DNA of 64,000 nt from Lepeophtheirus salmonis (taxonomy: Eukaryota; Arthropoda; Copepoda; Siphonostomatoida; Caligidae): assembly GCF_016086655.4 (NCBI RefSeq), contig NC_052140.2, forward strand, positions 19,220,001-19,284,000. Direction: 5' to 3'. The notes beneath the pieces are model-generated. The model was not told where the DNA came from, did not search any database, and saw only the letters and a program-made list of their open reading frames with translations. The position numbers were made by a program, and so were the translations under genes. Below are positions 11,672 through 22,903 of the stretch, one piece after another. Position 1 is the stretch's first letter. The number at the start of each line of letters is the position of its first letter.

Positions 11672-11975
11672 TTATTCAATATTTGAGCCTTCAGCTCTAA
11701 TAATTGCCTCAATAGGAGGCCTAAATCCTTTGCATACCTTGACTATGTAGTCAGACTCAAGCTTGGTCCACTCCTTCCTGATGAAAGCCTCTAGAGACTG
11801 GATACTCATGTGAGGAGTAGCACACACCCTCTCGTCCAGACGTAAGAACTCCAAGGGGTTTGCGTCTAGAGAGGAGGGTGGTCACATGTTGAGGTCCCAA
11901 AAGTTGTCTCTGAGGAAGGCTTGGGTCTTAGCGGCGTAATGACACGGATCTTCGTCTTGAGTGAAAAAAAGTTGA
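11672..11975 (-). pseudogene. mariner/Tc1 transposase C-terminal remnant
   Basis: One minus-strand frame with a single in-frame TGA reads FTQDEDPCHYAAKTQAFL, then PPSSLDANPLEF, then IRKEWTKLESDYIVKVCKGF and RPPIEAIIRAEGSNIE with a natural stop at 11672-11674. These correspond to the QDGAPAH and PPxSPDLNPL blocks and the C-terminus of copepod-type mariner transposases. The N-terminal half and terminal repeats are absent. The changed residues in the second block (LDANP for PDLNP) and the stop codon mean it is inactive. Confidence 0.85.
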
Positions 11976-12239
11976 CCCCAAACATTTCTCTGGCCCAAGG
12001 TAGCAATTTTTTAGCTGACCCATTTTTTTGGATTTGGTAATCTGAAGATTAATTATTCTTTTCCTCGGCTATTGTCTTCATTATTTAACTCCTGAGTAGT
12101 TAACTTCATTTCCTAATAATATAAAGTACGTGATGGGTATTTCTTACTTTAAATACACTACTAAGTATGCATCTATCAGATTATTATGTATTGATTAGTA
12201 TAATATATATGTAAAAGGATGTAAATCCTGTGTAGAATG

Positions 12240-12620
12240 GGGAAGTTAAAAAAAAAGAAACCAAAAATCAACATGGTAACTCTTAAAATTTGAAGAATGT
12301 TTAGGAGAGAAAAAGAATAATGATCATGACGTTTCATTAGAGCAGCTTCAATCAGCTGTGACAAAGAAAGAAGGAGAAAAGAATATGAAAAAGGACATTT
12401 GCTTGAATTAATCCAATTTTGATCCCCAATTCTACTTTGAGTCTAACAAGGGCTCACAATTATAACTCCACAATAAATCCTCAAGGATACTTTACATATT
12501 TTATGAGCACACAAAAATGTTCAATCAGGTTCTGAATATAATTGAATCTATTTAGTAAAGGATCTTCACTACTCAGGAATTAAATAATAATGACAACTGC
12601 AAAGGAAAATAAAATCCCTT
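12240..12620 (+). repeat. dispersed repeat family P (GTCATGAAATTTCATTAGA core), one copy
   Basis: Contains in order the words GAAGAATGTTTAGGAGA, TCATGACGTTTCATTAG with AGCTGC-like sequence, TCTACTTTGAGTCTAACAAG, CAATTATAACTCC and a CATGAGCACACA-like stretch. The same ordered words recur around 20.2-21.4, 26.4-27.2, 28.4, 30.3, 36.3, 48.1, 48.6, 53.2 and 58.5-59.0 kb. No coding frame; class unknown. Confidence 0.65.
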
Positions 12621-13404
12621 TTCTTTATTACCAACTACAAAATTAACGGGCCAGCTAAAAAAACACACCGGATTTACATTATTATCTATGTATAATATTA
12701 TTTTCTCCAAAAAAATCTTCCAATTGTTAAGGTTACCATGTTGATTTGCAGTTTCTTTTTTTCTTTAACATGCTCAAAAGACACACGATTTCATCACTAA
12801 TAATGTCTATATTTGATCAAATTAATTTTTTATATGAAATAATACTTTATTTTAATTTTAAAATTACCTTTTTTAAGTAAAGGTTTATAAACTTTTTTAT
12901 AAATTATTTTCATATTTTATAGAAATTGCATTTTTAGAGACAACCATTTTTATTTAATTTTCTGGAAAAGTTTATTTTGATGGACTTTATGTAGGAATTT
13001 CTTCTTGCACGTGGGCCACAGTCAAGAATGAGGCTTGGGGCAAGTGCCCCCTATGCCCCTTAAACTGATTCAAGGTACAAATCCAACAAGTGTATGATTA
13101 TTTATCTCACTGTAACTACTTAAACAACCTAAAATTATATATATTTCTACAATATCATAAATCCTATCAAATTCATTATTAATCAATTACAGATCTATCT
13201 TGTTGGCTGTTGGATTACAAATAAAGTTAAAAGAAAATATTTTTTTTTGTATATATAAATAAATGTATGTACAATCAAATAAAAAACCAGTTTCATAAAT
13301 TATTTTTTTAGAATCTGATTGGGTATTGATTATAATTAATTATTATTGAGCTGCATCGACAGAGTATTGTTAGTGATTGCCAATGTATTTATCCATCTAT
13401 TAGT
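12621..13404. other. intergenic, AT-rich
   Basis: No gene or recognisable repeat seen. Confidence 0.4.
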
Positions 13405-13530
13405 GTTGGGGTTCGCTCTGGAAATCAAATACCTGACTTGTACCTGTATAACTTTAGTAAGACTGAAGTAATCCGGTCCAAGTTCGGTTTGGACTGGTCT
13501 ACATAGAAAATCGGTCCCACAATTTTTGTT
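13405..13530 (+). repeat. dispersed repeat family Q (ATTAGTGTTGGGG end)
   Basis: Begins ATTAGTGTTGGGGTTCGCTC and continues with CGGTCCAAGTTCGGTTTGGA-type sequence. The first ~28 bp are identical to the start of the copy at 45583. Only the left end seems present here. Confidence 0.7.
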
Positions 13531-13824
13531 TGCTATGTACGGCTCGCTTTTGTAAAATAAACAAAGATGTGGTGTATTTTCCTTTCAGCTGTTGTAAGTA
13601 GTTTCCATAAGTTTATTTTTGTTTGTTAAACAACAGCTGACTCTACCTATTATGAACTTAAAAAAGAAAGACAGGATTTGTATTTTTAAATTCGTTTATA
13701 TCAACCGAAGGCTCTCGTTTAAAATTCGTGTCAATTCATACTCAGTCATTGAGAAGATAATCAATTCAATGTATATAATAATTAATAATTATTCTCCAAA
13801 TAATATTGTCCACAAAAAATATAC

Positions 13825-14290
13825 AAAATGTGTTCAAAAAGTAAGATGACTTTTTTCATTTCGTGGGCAATGTACATTTGGTATTTTTTTATGTTAGTAC
13901 ACTCGCCACGAATATATATTTACAGTTCCAGCTACATAATATATTTCGTTTGTTTGTGAGAGCCATAATGGTTATAAGTATTTTGCGTGTTCGGCGATTT
14001 TTGCTATCTCCATTGAGCTCTTCTATTGGGTCGATTGGGATTTGGTCTCCATATCAAACTAATCCCAAGTTGTTCTTTATATCCCTCCTGATGGTCCTAG
14101 GAGCCACAGGTCCTATGTCCTATCTCCGGCCCACACTTCCCATCTATTTAAAAATTGGTTTTCAGACAATTTTGACATGTTTTGCATCGAAATGTCCTGA
14201 AATATCGATACTTATCTGTATATATACACGTAAATATTGGTATCCTGACAATACTGGTTGTTAGTTAGCCATTTTTTCCTAACTATGGAA
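13825..14290 (+). mobile_element. left part of a mariner-like element (TGTTCAAAAAGTAAG terminus)
   Basis: Starts TGTGTTCAAAAAGTAAGATG and, through GTGAGAGCCATAATGGTTAT and TTTTGCGTGTTCGGCGATTT, aligns with the left ~190 bp of the element at 18716-19640. No matching right terminus was found nearby, so this copy looks truncated. Confidence 0.6.
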
Positions 14291-14803
14291 TGATTATTCT
14301 ATAGTTGTTGAAAAAAATTAACGGCTTAGCAAGAAACAATTCGAATTCAACCAATCAACGAACAGAACACTGTTTAGGGGAAAATGAACTGAAATATTCG
14401 AAAATTGACTACAAAATACATTGTAAATTTGAGTTTTGGGGAGGTAACCCCGTGGGAAAATCTGATGCGCAATGTCTCACCGAACCAGATTTTTTTTGGT
14501 CTCGAACAGAGTGTCAACACTACTGCCTTAGAGTGGAATCTTATTCCTGATTAATGCCCGAATTCATATCACGTTCGATTACAAGCAGTAAGATGATCAG
14601 TGATTACTTTGACAAATTATACACTAAGGAATGTATGTGAGTGTGATTGACTGGTAGCTTTATATTAGCTCTGTCTTCAGCCTGTATACAGTGTGGAGAA
14701 GCAAATCGTGAAAACTTTCCCCGACCGATAATAAACTTCTTTAAGTTTTTCAAAAATTACGCAGAGTTTAGCCTCTAACATTTATTTATATATAAACATA
14801 TGA

Positions 14804-15375
14804 TTAGTTTTCAAAATAGTCTCCATCAGTGCCAGTCATGGCTTCAATCCGGGTCTTAAAAGCCTTCCACATGTTTCCGACGAAGTCTACGGACTTACCG
14901 ACCCATTCCTTCTCAACAGAAGTCTTCAAGTATTCAACACTTGAATGCAAGGTAGTACAGCCTTTATCCTCCTCAGATACCGTAGTCCCAGTGGCTTACA
15001 GTCTGGGTTGGTGGGTGGCCACATTGTCCAAGACCAACAATTGTCATAGTTGTTGAGACTCCATGTCTTGATCGCCTTAGCCTTGTAACCGGGTGCCGAG
15101 TCCTGTCAACAACATTGTAGATATCAGCCAATTCAATACAATTATTGTTATGAAGGTTTTGGCATGGACTCTCATGCTGGCGCTAGGAAAATTTTGAATG
15201 ACAACTATGATGTCGTCCATGAACTTTGAAGTCCTCTTTTTTTTGTACCCACCTGAGCCATACTTTCTCCCAAGCCCTTGGTCATCATAATTCAGCCTAC
15301 TGATTTTGGATACGAGGTCTAAGGAGCACGGGACGAGACGAGCAATTCAGAGTATACCATTTTGGTGTCAAGAAC
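14804..15375 (-). pseudogene. decayed mariner transposase C-terminal half
   Basis: Minus-strand frames, broken by stops and frameshifts, give a core around MWPPTNPDCKPLG (a PPxSPDLNPL relative), then a C-terminus with VEKEWVGKSVDFVGNMWKAF and RIEAMTGTDGDYFEN ending at a stop at 14804-14806. Upstream, up to about 15375, the frame still has short transposase-like stretches (KFMDDIIVVIQN). Clearly inactive. Confidence 0.7.
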
Positions 15376-16904
15376 TTCGACATTTCTTCGAAACATTTTA
15401 ATTACTCTCACTAGAAACCTTTAAATTAATTTTCACAATTTGCTAACTTACACTGTAAAGGAACTGTCTATTTCATTTAATAATATTTGGTCAAGATACA
15501 AATAAAGTCATATTTCATGGTGTTATCTCACTAACACAAAAATTTACAATGTATTTTGGAGTCAACTGTTGCTGTTTCTGCTTTTCCCCCCTAATCAGTG
15601 TTGGGCTCTTTTTAAGGTGTAAACAATTTTCAGCAATTATAATAAATAAATATTTACAGAAGTGTAAAGAATTGGCTCAGTGCTCAGGGGTGTCCGCAGG
15701 ATTCCATTTTAAGGTGTTTATTTTTTTTAGAAATGAAAAAATACTACTTATAAAAAATTAGACGTTAATTTCTTAGAGGAGGCTAAATTTGACCGTGTAA
15801 CTATTTTTTTTAGAAATAAGACGTTGAAAAAAGAAATTGCCGAGGTTTTTTACATTTACATTTTTTTTCTTGAAGCAATAATGTTTTATAGTTTTGACGA
15901 TACAAATTTATTCACTTTGCTTTATAGGATATTTTTAAGAACTATGAGTATACTGGTTCCTTTGTTGAAGCAACTAAGCTGTTAGGAGTAATTAGAAAAA
16001 TTGACTGAGAAACAAGACTCTGACAAAAACATGGAGAAGAGTAGGGCCATGATCCTGGAGCTATCTGAATGCAGAAAAATACCTGCCAATATGTCAAATA
16101 TTACACGTTAGGAACTCTCTTCAATTTTTATGAGACTTACCCAGCCTTCAAAATGTGTCTTGATGTAATTGTGAACGCCAAATGGAGCTATATAGCCCTT
16201 TAGCTGGTCTCAAAACATTTTTTGATAATGAATAGTGGCTAGGGATCTTGTTAAAGATAAAAGTATTGATTTTTCGGATTTCCACATCGCACCCTGTATT
16301 TAATGTAATTATTATTTGGTTACGTTTTTTATTCATTTGACATGGGTATATGACTAAAATATAAAAAGTATCGTGGACATAAGCTCTAAATGATAATTTA
16401 AATGGAAAGGATATAAATTGTCTACAGTTTGTTTCTTTAGAATATTAAGAAGCTCCAATTAATTTTGACATCCTATACTAGCTTTTCTTATATTTTATTA
16501 ACTCATTTTGTTATCGAATTTATGACCTTTTCATGCAATGGATAACAATTGATATAATTAATTACGAAATTCGTACAGATCGGAATAGATTATAAAATTG
16601 AATTTATATATAAAAAAAAAGTTTTTTTAAATGAAGAAATGAGTTTGTATTATATAACGATATAGCCTTTGCATTAAGGCTATGTGTATAAAGATTGGAC
16701 ATGGTGCAAATCAGAGCCATAGCTACACCCTGTCAAGATGGGCAATCAAAGTTTTAACCAACGTTGAAGTGGAAATTTGTAATAATATAAAGACTATTCA
16801 ATGTCAAATTTTTGATACGATTTATCTTTAAATGCATAAGGGAAGCATGTAGAGGTTTGAAATTTTAATAAAAAGTTCTAATAATGCAAAAGAAAAAAAA
16901 AATT
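15376..16904. other. intergenic; possible transposase N-terminal scrap
   Basis: Mostly AT-rich. At about 16030-16110 (+) a short frame MEKSRAMILELSECRKIPAN resembles the start of a mariner helix-turn-helix domain, but it is too short to annotate separately. A degraded head of the GC-rich repeat lies near 15690. Confidence 0.35.
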
Positions 16905-17270
16905 TTTAACGTATTCTCCATCTTCACCAATCATTCACTCGAACTGAGTCCTAAAGGATTTGTAGCCCTTGACCGCGTCCATGGGAGATACTTTGTCCTA
17001 GTTCTAGATGATGAATCCCTTCAAGGAGCCAATTCTATTATGTGAATTGACAGAGACTTTCCTTTCTAACTCTCCCTAAAAGAAGTAATCCATGGAATTC
17101 ATATTGGAGGAGTAAGAGAGCCAGGTCAGAATGCCCCAAAATGTCACCTTCTCTTCTTTGAACAAGATTTGGGTTTTGTGGTCCTTTGTGAGAGTGAGCC
17201 GATTCTTGTTGAAATAGGAACTCCACACCATTAGCCTCAGCTTTCATCTAAACTAAACCTGGTATGTAGG
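16905..17270 (-). pseudogene. mariner transposase C-terminal remnant
   Basis: The minus strand reads LFQQESAHSHKGPQNPNLVQ (the FQQDGAPAH block), then after a frameshift WGILTWLSYSSNMNSMDYFF (the WPPxSPDLNPLDY region), and near 16920-16990 GYKSFRTQFE followed by MIGEDGEYVKN. At least one frameshift and one stop break it. Confidence 0.75.
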
Positions 17271-18344
17271 GGACATTGAATGAATACATAGCAGCCATGA
17301 TTAATAGAAATACTATTAACCTTGATTGTAGCCAGTAACGTTAAACATAATATCTAACTCGAAATATCCACTCCATTTGAAGTACTTTAAATCCATACGA
17401 GAAATGTTGTGTGCGTCTTTGTTTTTTATTTTTGGCGGTAAAGTACTCTTGAAATAATTAAGGGCGTGAGAATTTGTTTCATTGAGTTCAAGAGAAAATT
17501 AAATCATTACTGCGTTAAAGAGACATAAATGATAATTTTGTACTTTTTAGAGTGGTTAATTCACATTACATAAATATTAATATCAGAAGTGTGTCTGGAA
17601 GTGAGGAGGCTTTAGGTTCCTACCCAATTTCAAAAATTGCCCCTGAATTTGCATCGTGTTTCTAGGATACTTATCCCGTGGACAACTAAACCCCTTCTGA
17701 AATGACTATGACCTATTGGAAAGGAACGGTTAAATCTCCTTTTTAGTTTTCAGCATTAAAAAAATTCCTTAACGTTTTCAAGTGAAAAGAAATTTCTAAA
17801 AAACAACCACAAAAAATTGAAACCAACTCTGGGACCATTTATAGATGATAAAATTTTAAACTTTTTTTTTATTGAAATAAAATGGTTAATATCGTTTTTT
17901 TACTTGATGACTTCATTTAAATGGAAATATTGACATGTAAGAGTTGAAATAGGATAAAATGTCAGTAATACCAACAGTTTTATATGGTAACATACGACCT
18001 AATAAATTTCGAAAATTTTTAAAACAGCGTATATTCCTTGAAAAAGTGCAATACAAAGAAAAAGTGAAAGCTATGTTCGATAATGCAAATATTTTTTATT
18101 CAAAACTATGTATATTTCAAAAATCTTCCATTGCTAAAACCATAGTTTGACCATAAAATTAATATTACTAAATCTAGGACCGTTTGTGTAAGATAAATAT
18201 TTTTCTTATGAAGTAAAATAGTTACTCCTTCAGATAATTGAGGCAGTGATTGAGGCCATTGGGGGTCATATTGAAAATTAATATGCTATTAACATCCATA
18301 CTATTAAAAAATTAGTCATATTGCATTTTTTAGGCTCTGGATGA
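17271..18344. other. intergenic, AT-rich
   Basis: No gene, transposase motif or inverted repeat recognised. Confidence 0.4.
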
Positions 18345-18650
18345 GACCAATATTATTTCAATTCCAGTGGGGCCCCGTAAATGTAGAAAAATAAACTAAC
18401 ACATGGGCTGAAAAGGCCCGGGCTCAACAAAGAAAACACTTTTTATTGTTCAAAATTGCCAAGTTTAAATGGTGTTTTTTCACATAAAAAAACAAAAAAA
18501 TAGTCTAAAATTAAAATACGAAATTGATTTAGAAATAACAAAATTAGCGTATCACTTGGCCCAAGAGCTAACAAACTGAAAAAAGAGATTCTCATGAAAT
18601 TTTGACAACTGTCTTTTGAAGGTTGGTACTAACTAAAAATGAGGTAAAAA
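18345..18650 (+). repeat. dispersed repeat R, copy 1
   Basis: Shares with 56180-56480 the ordered words AAAATACGAAATTG, GTATCACTT, TCATGAAATTTTGACA and CTGTCTTTTGAAGGTTG. The order and spacing are kept, so they are copies of one element. No coding frame seen. Confidence 0.65.
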
Positions 18651-18715
18651 AATAAATAAATAATAGTTCCATCTATGTATAAAGCCCATGACTTTTCAAT
18701 CCATAGGTTATACCA

Positions 18716-19640
18716 GGTCTGTTCAAAAAGTAAGTTTACTTTTCAAATTTCGCGGGCAACTTATTTTTTTTTTATGTTAGCACAATGGAAAAAACAAACA
18801 AAGTTTTTTTTTCGTTTAAAGCTAAATAATCAGTTTAGTTTATTTGTGAGAGGCATAATGGTAAGAAGTATTTTGAATGTTCGATGATTTTTTGCTATAT
18901 GTTCTTTCATAAGTCTCTTCAGTTTTGGGAACAAAAAAAAAAGTCACATAATCATATACTTGACCATGATTTGTCACCAGTTAGGACCATTTTAAGCAAA
19001 TTAGGAGGTTCATTGACGTCTATCAACATCTCTTTAGGGATGCTCATACGACGATTCTTTTTGTTAAAATTAAGCAGTTTCGGAACAAACTTCTCTGACA
19101 CTCGTCTCATGCACAAAATACACGAAAAAATTTCATGGCACGAGCCAACGATACATAAATATCATGAGCAACTTATCTGAATGTTATTCGGCTATTTTCA
19201 AGAACCCTTTTCCTCACTACTTTAACTTTTTCAACGTGCTTGGGTGTCCAGGGCAAGGCTCGTCATTGGTGTCTTCCCGGCCATTTCAGAAGAGTTTGTA
19301 CCACATATAAATTTTTTTTACTCAGAAAAATTTGACCGTATGCCATTGTCAACATTTCAAGCGTTCAAAAGTACTCAATTTCATTTTTTTTTGCTCAAAA
19401 TTTCATGGAAATTCTTTGATCCATATTATCCAATAGCAAAAAAAAAAAAGGCCGAACACAAACAATACTTTTAAACATCATGTCTCTCACAAGCAAACTA
19501 AAAAACGTATGATTATATAGCTTTAAGCAATAAATGTATGTTATTTTTTGAATGTACTAATAAAAAAAAAAATCTAGTATACCAAATATACCTTGCCCGC
19601 GAAATTTGAAAAGTAAACTTACTGTTTGAACACACCTCGT
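18716..19640 (+). mobile_element. mariner-like element with both terminal inverted repeats, internally decayed
   Basis: The left end reads GTTCAAAAAGTAAGTTTACT then TTTCAAATTTCGCGGGCAA. The right end (about 19590-19640) contains the reverse complement, TTGCCCGCGAAATTTGAAAA and GTAAACTTACTGTTTGAACA. The arms are about 45 bp. The ~830-bp interior gives no intact transposase; short frames exist on both strands. Length (~925 bp) is below the ~1.3 kb of autonomous mariners, indicating deletion. Confidence 0.75.
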
Positions 19641-20164
19641 ATTTAAAAATAGTCATAAATGGGATGAAAATACGGACCAACTATTTCTTTCAAACCCCTC
19701 TGACATGTATGACTCTAATTAATTAATCATATACATATTTAATCTCATGAAAATATTATTAATGATACCATAGGACCTCTTCAGGTCCTATAAATACATG
19801 GTTTTTAATGGTTGTTTGAATTAGTTTGTAGTGCATACATATTGATTTACGATGGAGGAAGGGAATAGATGCAAAGAGCATAAACTTTTAAAAGGTTTTA
19901 TGGCCGTAAGTTCCATCTATTTGATTGTTATTTATTGATGATGTTTTCGTTTGGTCAAGTTGGTCGATGATAAGTAGGTAAGGTTATTATTATGATCCAA
20001 ACGTGAGTTTATTTTCATTTTTGTTTGAAAATCTAGCATCAGAGGAGAAAGACCCATATTGTTTTGATGCATTTAAAAAATACCTTGGTAATTGGTATGC
20101 TGAGAATGGATGGAAATCAAATGAAATGTCAGTATGCTAAAAAAATAAATCGAAAAGGAACGTC
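19641..20164. other. intergenic, AT-rich
   Basis: Nothing recognised. Confidence 0.35.
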
Positions 20165-20900
20165 CTCCCCGGACAATTTTAAGTATGCTTGGGAGAAGAG
20201 CAGGTTTGCTGTCGTGATTTTTCATTAGATTAGCTGCCTATGGATGAGGAGGGAGAGAAGGAAATAAACATAGAGATGTTCAAGAATTACTCCGACGTCT
20301 ATCCTAGGATTCTACTCAGAGTCCAATCAGGACTTACAATTATAACAAGTGATGTAAATTGCGTGTATTTTGGACATGTTAAAAAAACCCCAAAACCAAC
20401 AGAATAACCATGACAATTTTAGGAGTGTTTGGGAGCAAATCAGCTTAGCTGTCATGAAGTTTAATTAGTTCAGCTGCAAGCAGCTATGATATGAAGGAAA
20501 TAAATACAGCCCCCACTCCGTATCTAGTAATGATATATGCAGGAATTACTCTTATGTCAACCCAACGATTCTACTCTGAGTCCAACAAGGACTTGTATTT
20601 TTGGGGTTAAAAAAAACAACCCAAAATTAACAGGGTAACCCCGACAATTTGAAGAATTTTTTGGAGGATAGCAGCTTAGCTGTCATGAAATTTCATGATA
20701 CAAGGAGCAGCGAAGAGGTAGGAGTGTGGAAAGTTAATAAACAAGGACATGTGCAAGAATTACTTCCATCCTCAATTCTACTCTGAGCCCAACAAGGACT
20801 TACAATTAAAACACTGCAACAAATTCTTTAAGGTTACTCTCCGTGCACACCCACATACTCAATCAGGTTTTGAATATAATCGAACGTAGTAGAAAAGGAA
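20165..20900 (+). repeat. tandem cluster of repeat family P (three ~230-bp units)
   Basis: Three successive units each contain GACAATTT, a GGAG/CAGCTTAGCTGTCATGAA core (about 20200, 20443 and 20672) and CTACTCTGAGTCCAACAAGG with GACTTACAATTATAAC. Unit spacing is about 230-240 bp. Two weaker copies of the core follow near 21230 and 21360. Confidence 0.7.
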
Positions 20901-22441
20901 TAATGACAACAGCTGTGGTAAATAAAAATCATTCTTCAGATTACCAATAAAAAAAAAAAAAAAAAGCAGAATGCGGGTGAGCTAAAAAGTATAAACCCAA
21001 TTTCTTTTCTGTCTTTCATGAATCTACAACAAACTTTATACTTGGATGTTCTCTTTCGAATAATTAAAGAATAATGATAAGAGCATTGAAAAATAAAATA
21101 AAAAAAACCCAGCTTAGGTTGCCAACAAAAAACTAAAATGGATTGCAAAAAGTATATAAGTATATTTTATACATCTCTAGTTATACTCGTGCCTAGTGAG
21201 TATTAACATGGTAACCCTGAAGGTTTGATTAATGTTTTGAAGAGAGCATGTTAGCTGTTATGAGCTAATATGAATATAAAATTATCCACCGGTATGTTCA
21301 AAAAAAGAAACTGAAAATGAATGTGGTCACAATGACAATTTAAAGAATGTTTTGGATAGGATCAGCTTAGCTGTCATATCATTTTATTACATTAGCTGCT
21401 CCGATTCCAACATGAACTTTCACTTATTACTCCCCAACAAATTCTCATAGATACTCTTCGTCTTTCAAGGACAAGTGATTACTTTATAGCATAGATTACT
21501 TAATTTGAAATGTCATCTTCCCTCAAAAACTTTTGTGCCTTCATTCTATTTCATCACTATTACATTTGCGACTCACCTCAGCCATTTACATAATACTTTT
21601 GCTTCATTCTCACTTTTGTTTTTAGTCCTAAAGAGGCTATGCCATTTTTTGATTAAGATACTTCTAATTAAATTCTTCATTAGTCCATCCAGTTTCATTT
21701 TCAAAATCTGTAAATGTTTAAAATGATGATAGCAAACAACTTTTTTTATAGAGGTATCAACGGATTTAGCATCTATATAAAAACAATAATAATTTTATAT
21801 TTAAACACTCATCAGATGTTAATAGAATAAATATATTGTATTTTTTTTACCAGGTATCTTATAAATTGATTTAGCCGAATTCCATGATTTATGTTGGAAA
21901 TTTATGCAAAGACGTTCTTATTTTATTATCTTTGAGCTTTTGAACAGATGTTTTACCAGTGTAATAACAAGGAGCCACATAAATTGAAGGCATATTTCAC
22001 GTCTAGGAAGAATAATCACTTTCTATGCAAATATATTTACTTCTAACTAATTGACAATAAATTAGTATAACTCATTGAATCAAAACAGCAAAGATTATGA
22101 TCGAGAGGTTGCGTGATTGTAAAAGTGAGTAGTTTATCCAGAGTATTGGAATTTGGTATCGCCGGATATTTTGCATTTTAATCCTCTAAGCTAGAAAATA
22201 ACCATCACACGAATATCCCAAATGGTCTATCTTCTTGCTTAGAACTTGATAGTAATGTGTAAGGGTGATAATTTTGGTAAGAATAGAAAAGCGTGCGAGG
22301 AGAAGAGAAGAAATACTTATGCCATCATTGATTAAATAATATACATCTTCTTCTATCAATCAAGAACGTCATCATTCCCGCCTTTATTATTCAATATTAA
22401 TATAATATTAGATGGTGATAGTCGATAGAGAACTGAATAAA
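20901..22441. other. intergenic with two weaker family P cores
   Basis: Besides the P cores near 21230 and 21360 and a family P tail near 21040-21130, only AT-rich sequence was seen. Short open frames (20936-21148, 21505-21726) have no recognisable protein character. Confidence 0.4.
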
Positions 22442-22903
22442 ATGCCTAAAATAACGTCTGGATTTATGAAAATGGAGGCCCAGGAATTTGGGAATTACTT
22501 ACCAGATGAGAAACAGATGGTTTGTCGGATTTGTCGAAATAAATGTGCCTTTGGTCTCCTATCTAGAATTACACAATACTCATTATTCTCATCTCATATC
22601 AAGAGCATGGATATTCATCTAAAAAATTAAGTTAATGATGAATACATCAAGTCAGACTTTAACTCTAATCTCACAAAGATGCTTATTACACATAACCTTA
22701 TCAATTGCTAATCATCTATGTTCAAAAAATTTATGGAGAAATACACGAGTAAACCTATCCCTTCCCGAGGAACCATCATTAAATTAATGGAGGATGTTGG
22801 TACTGATGTCATTTATAGAAATACATATAAAAAAACTTTTGAGTCATCCACACCAAATGACGATCAAGTTATCAGTAAAAAGTATTTACGAATATCGAAA
22901 TGA
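22442..22903 (+). pseudogene. CGGBP1/hAT-like transposase N-terminal pseudogene
   Basis: From ATG 22442 a single frame, broken only by stops at 22628-22630 and about 22708-22710, runs for 153 codons. It shows a BED-like zinc finger (FGNYLPDEKQMVCRICRNKC then H-x7-H-like SSHIKSMDIHL), DFNSNLTKMLI, and FKKFMEKYTSKPIPSRGTII. I associate this finger plus FLEKYTxKPIP arrangement with CGGBP1-like proteins and the hAT transposases related to them, which are multicopy in copepod genomes. The two stops and the absence of the downstream catalytic domain mark a dead copy. The reading frame is otherwise preserved, so it is fairly recent. Confidence 0.7.
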
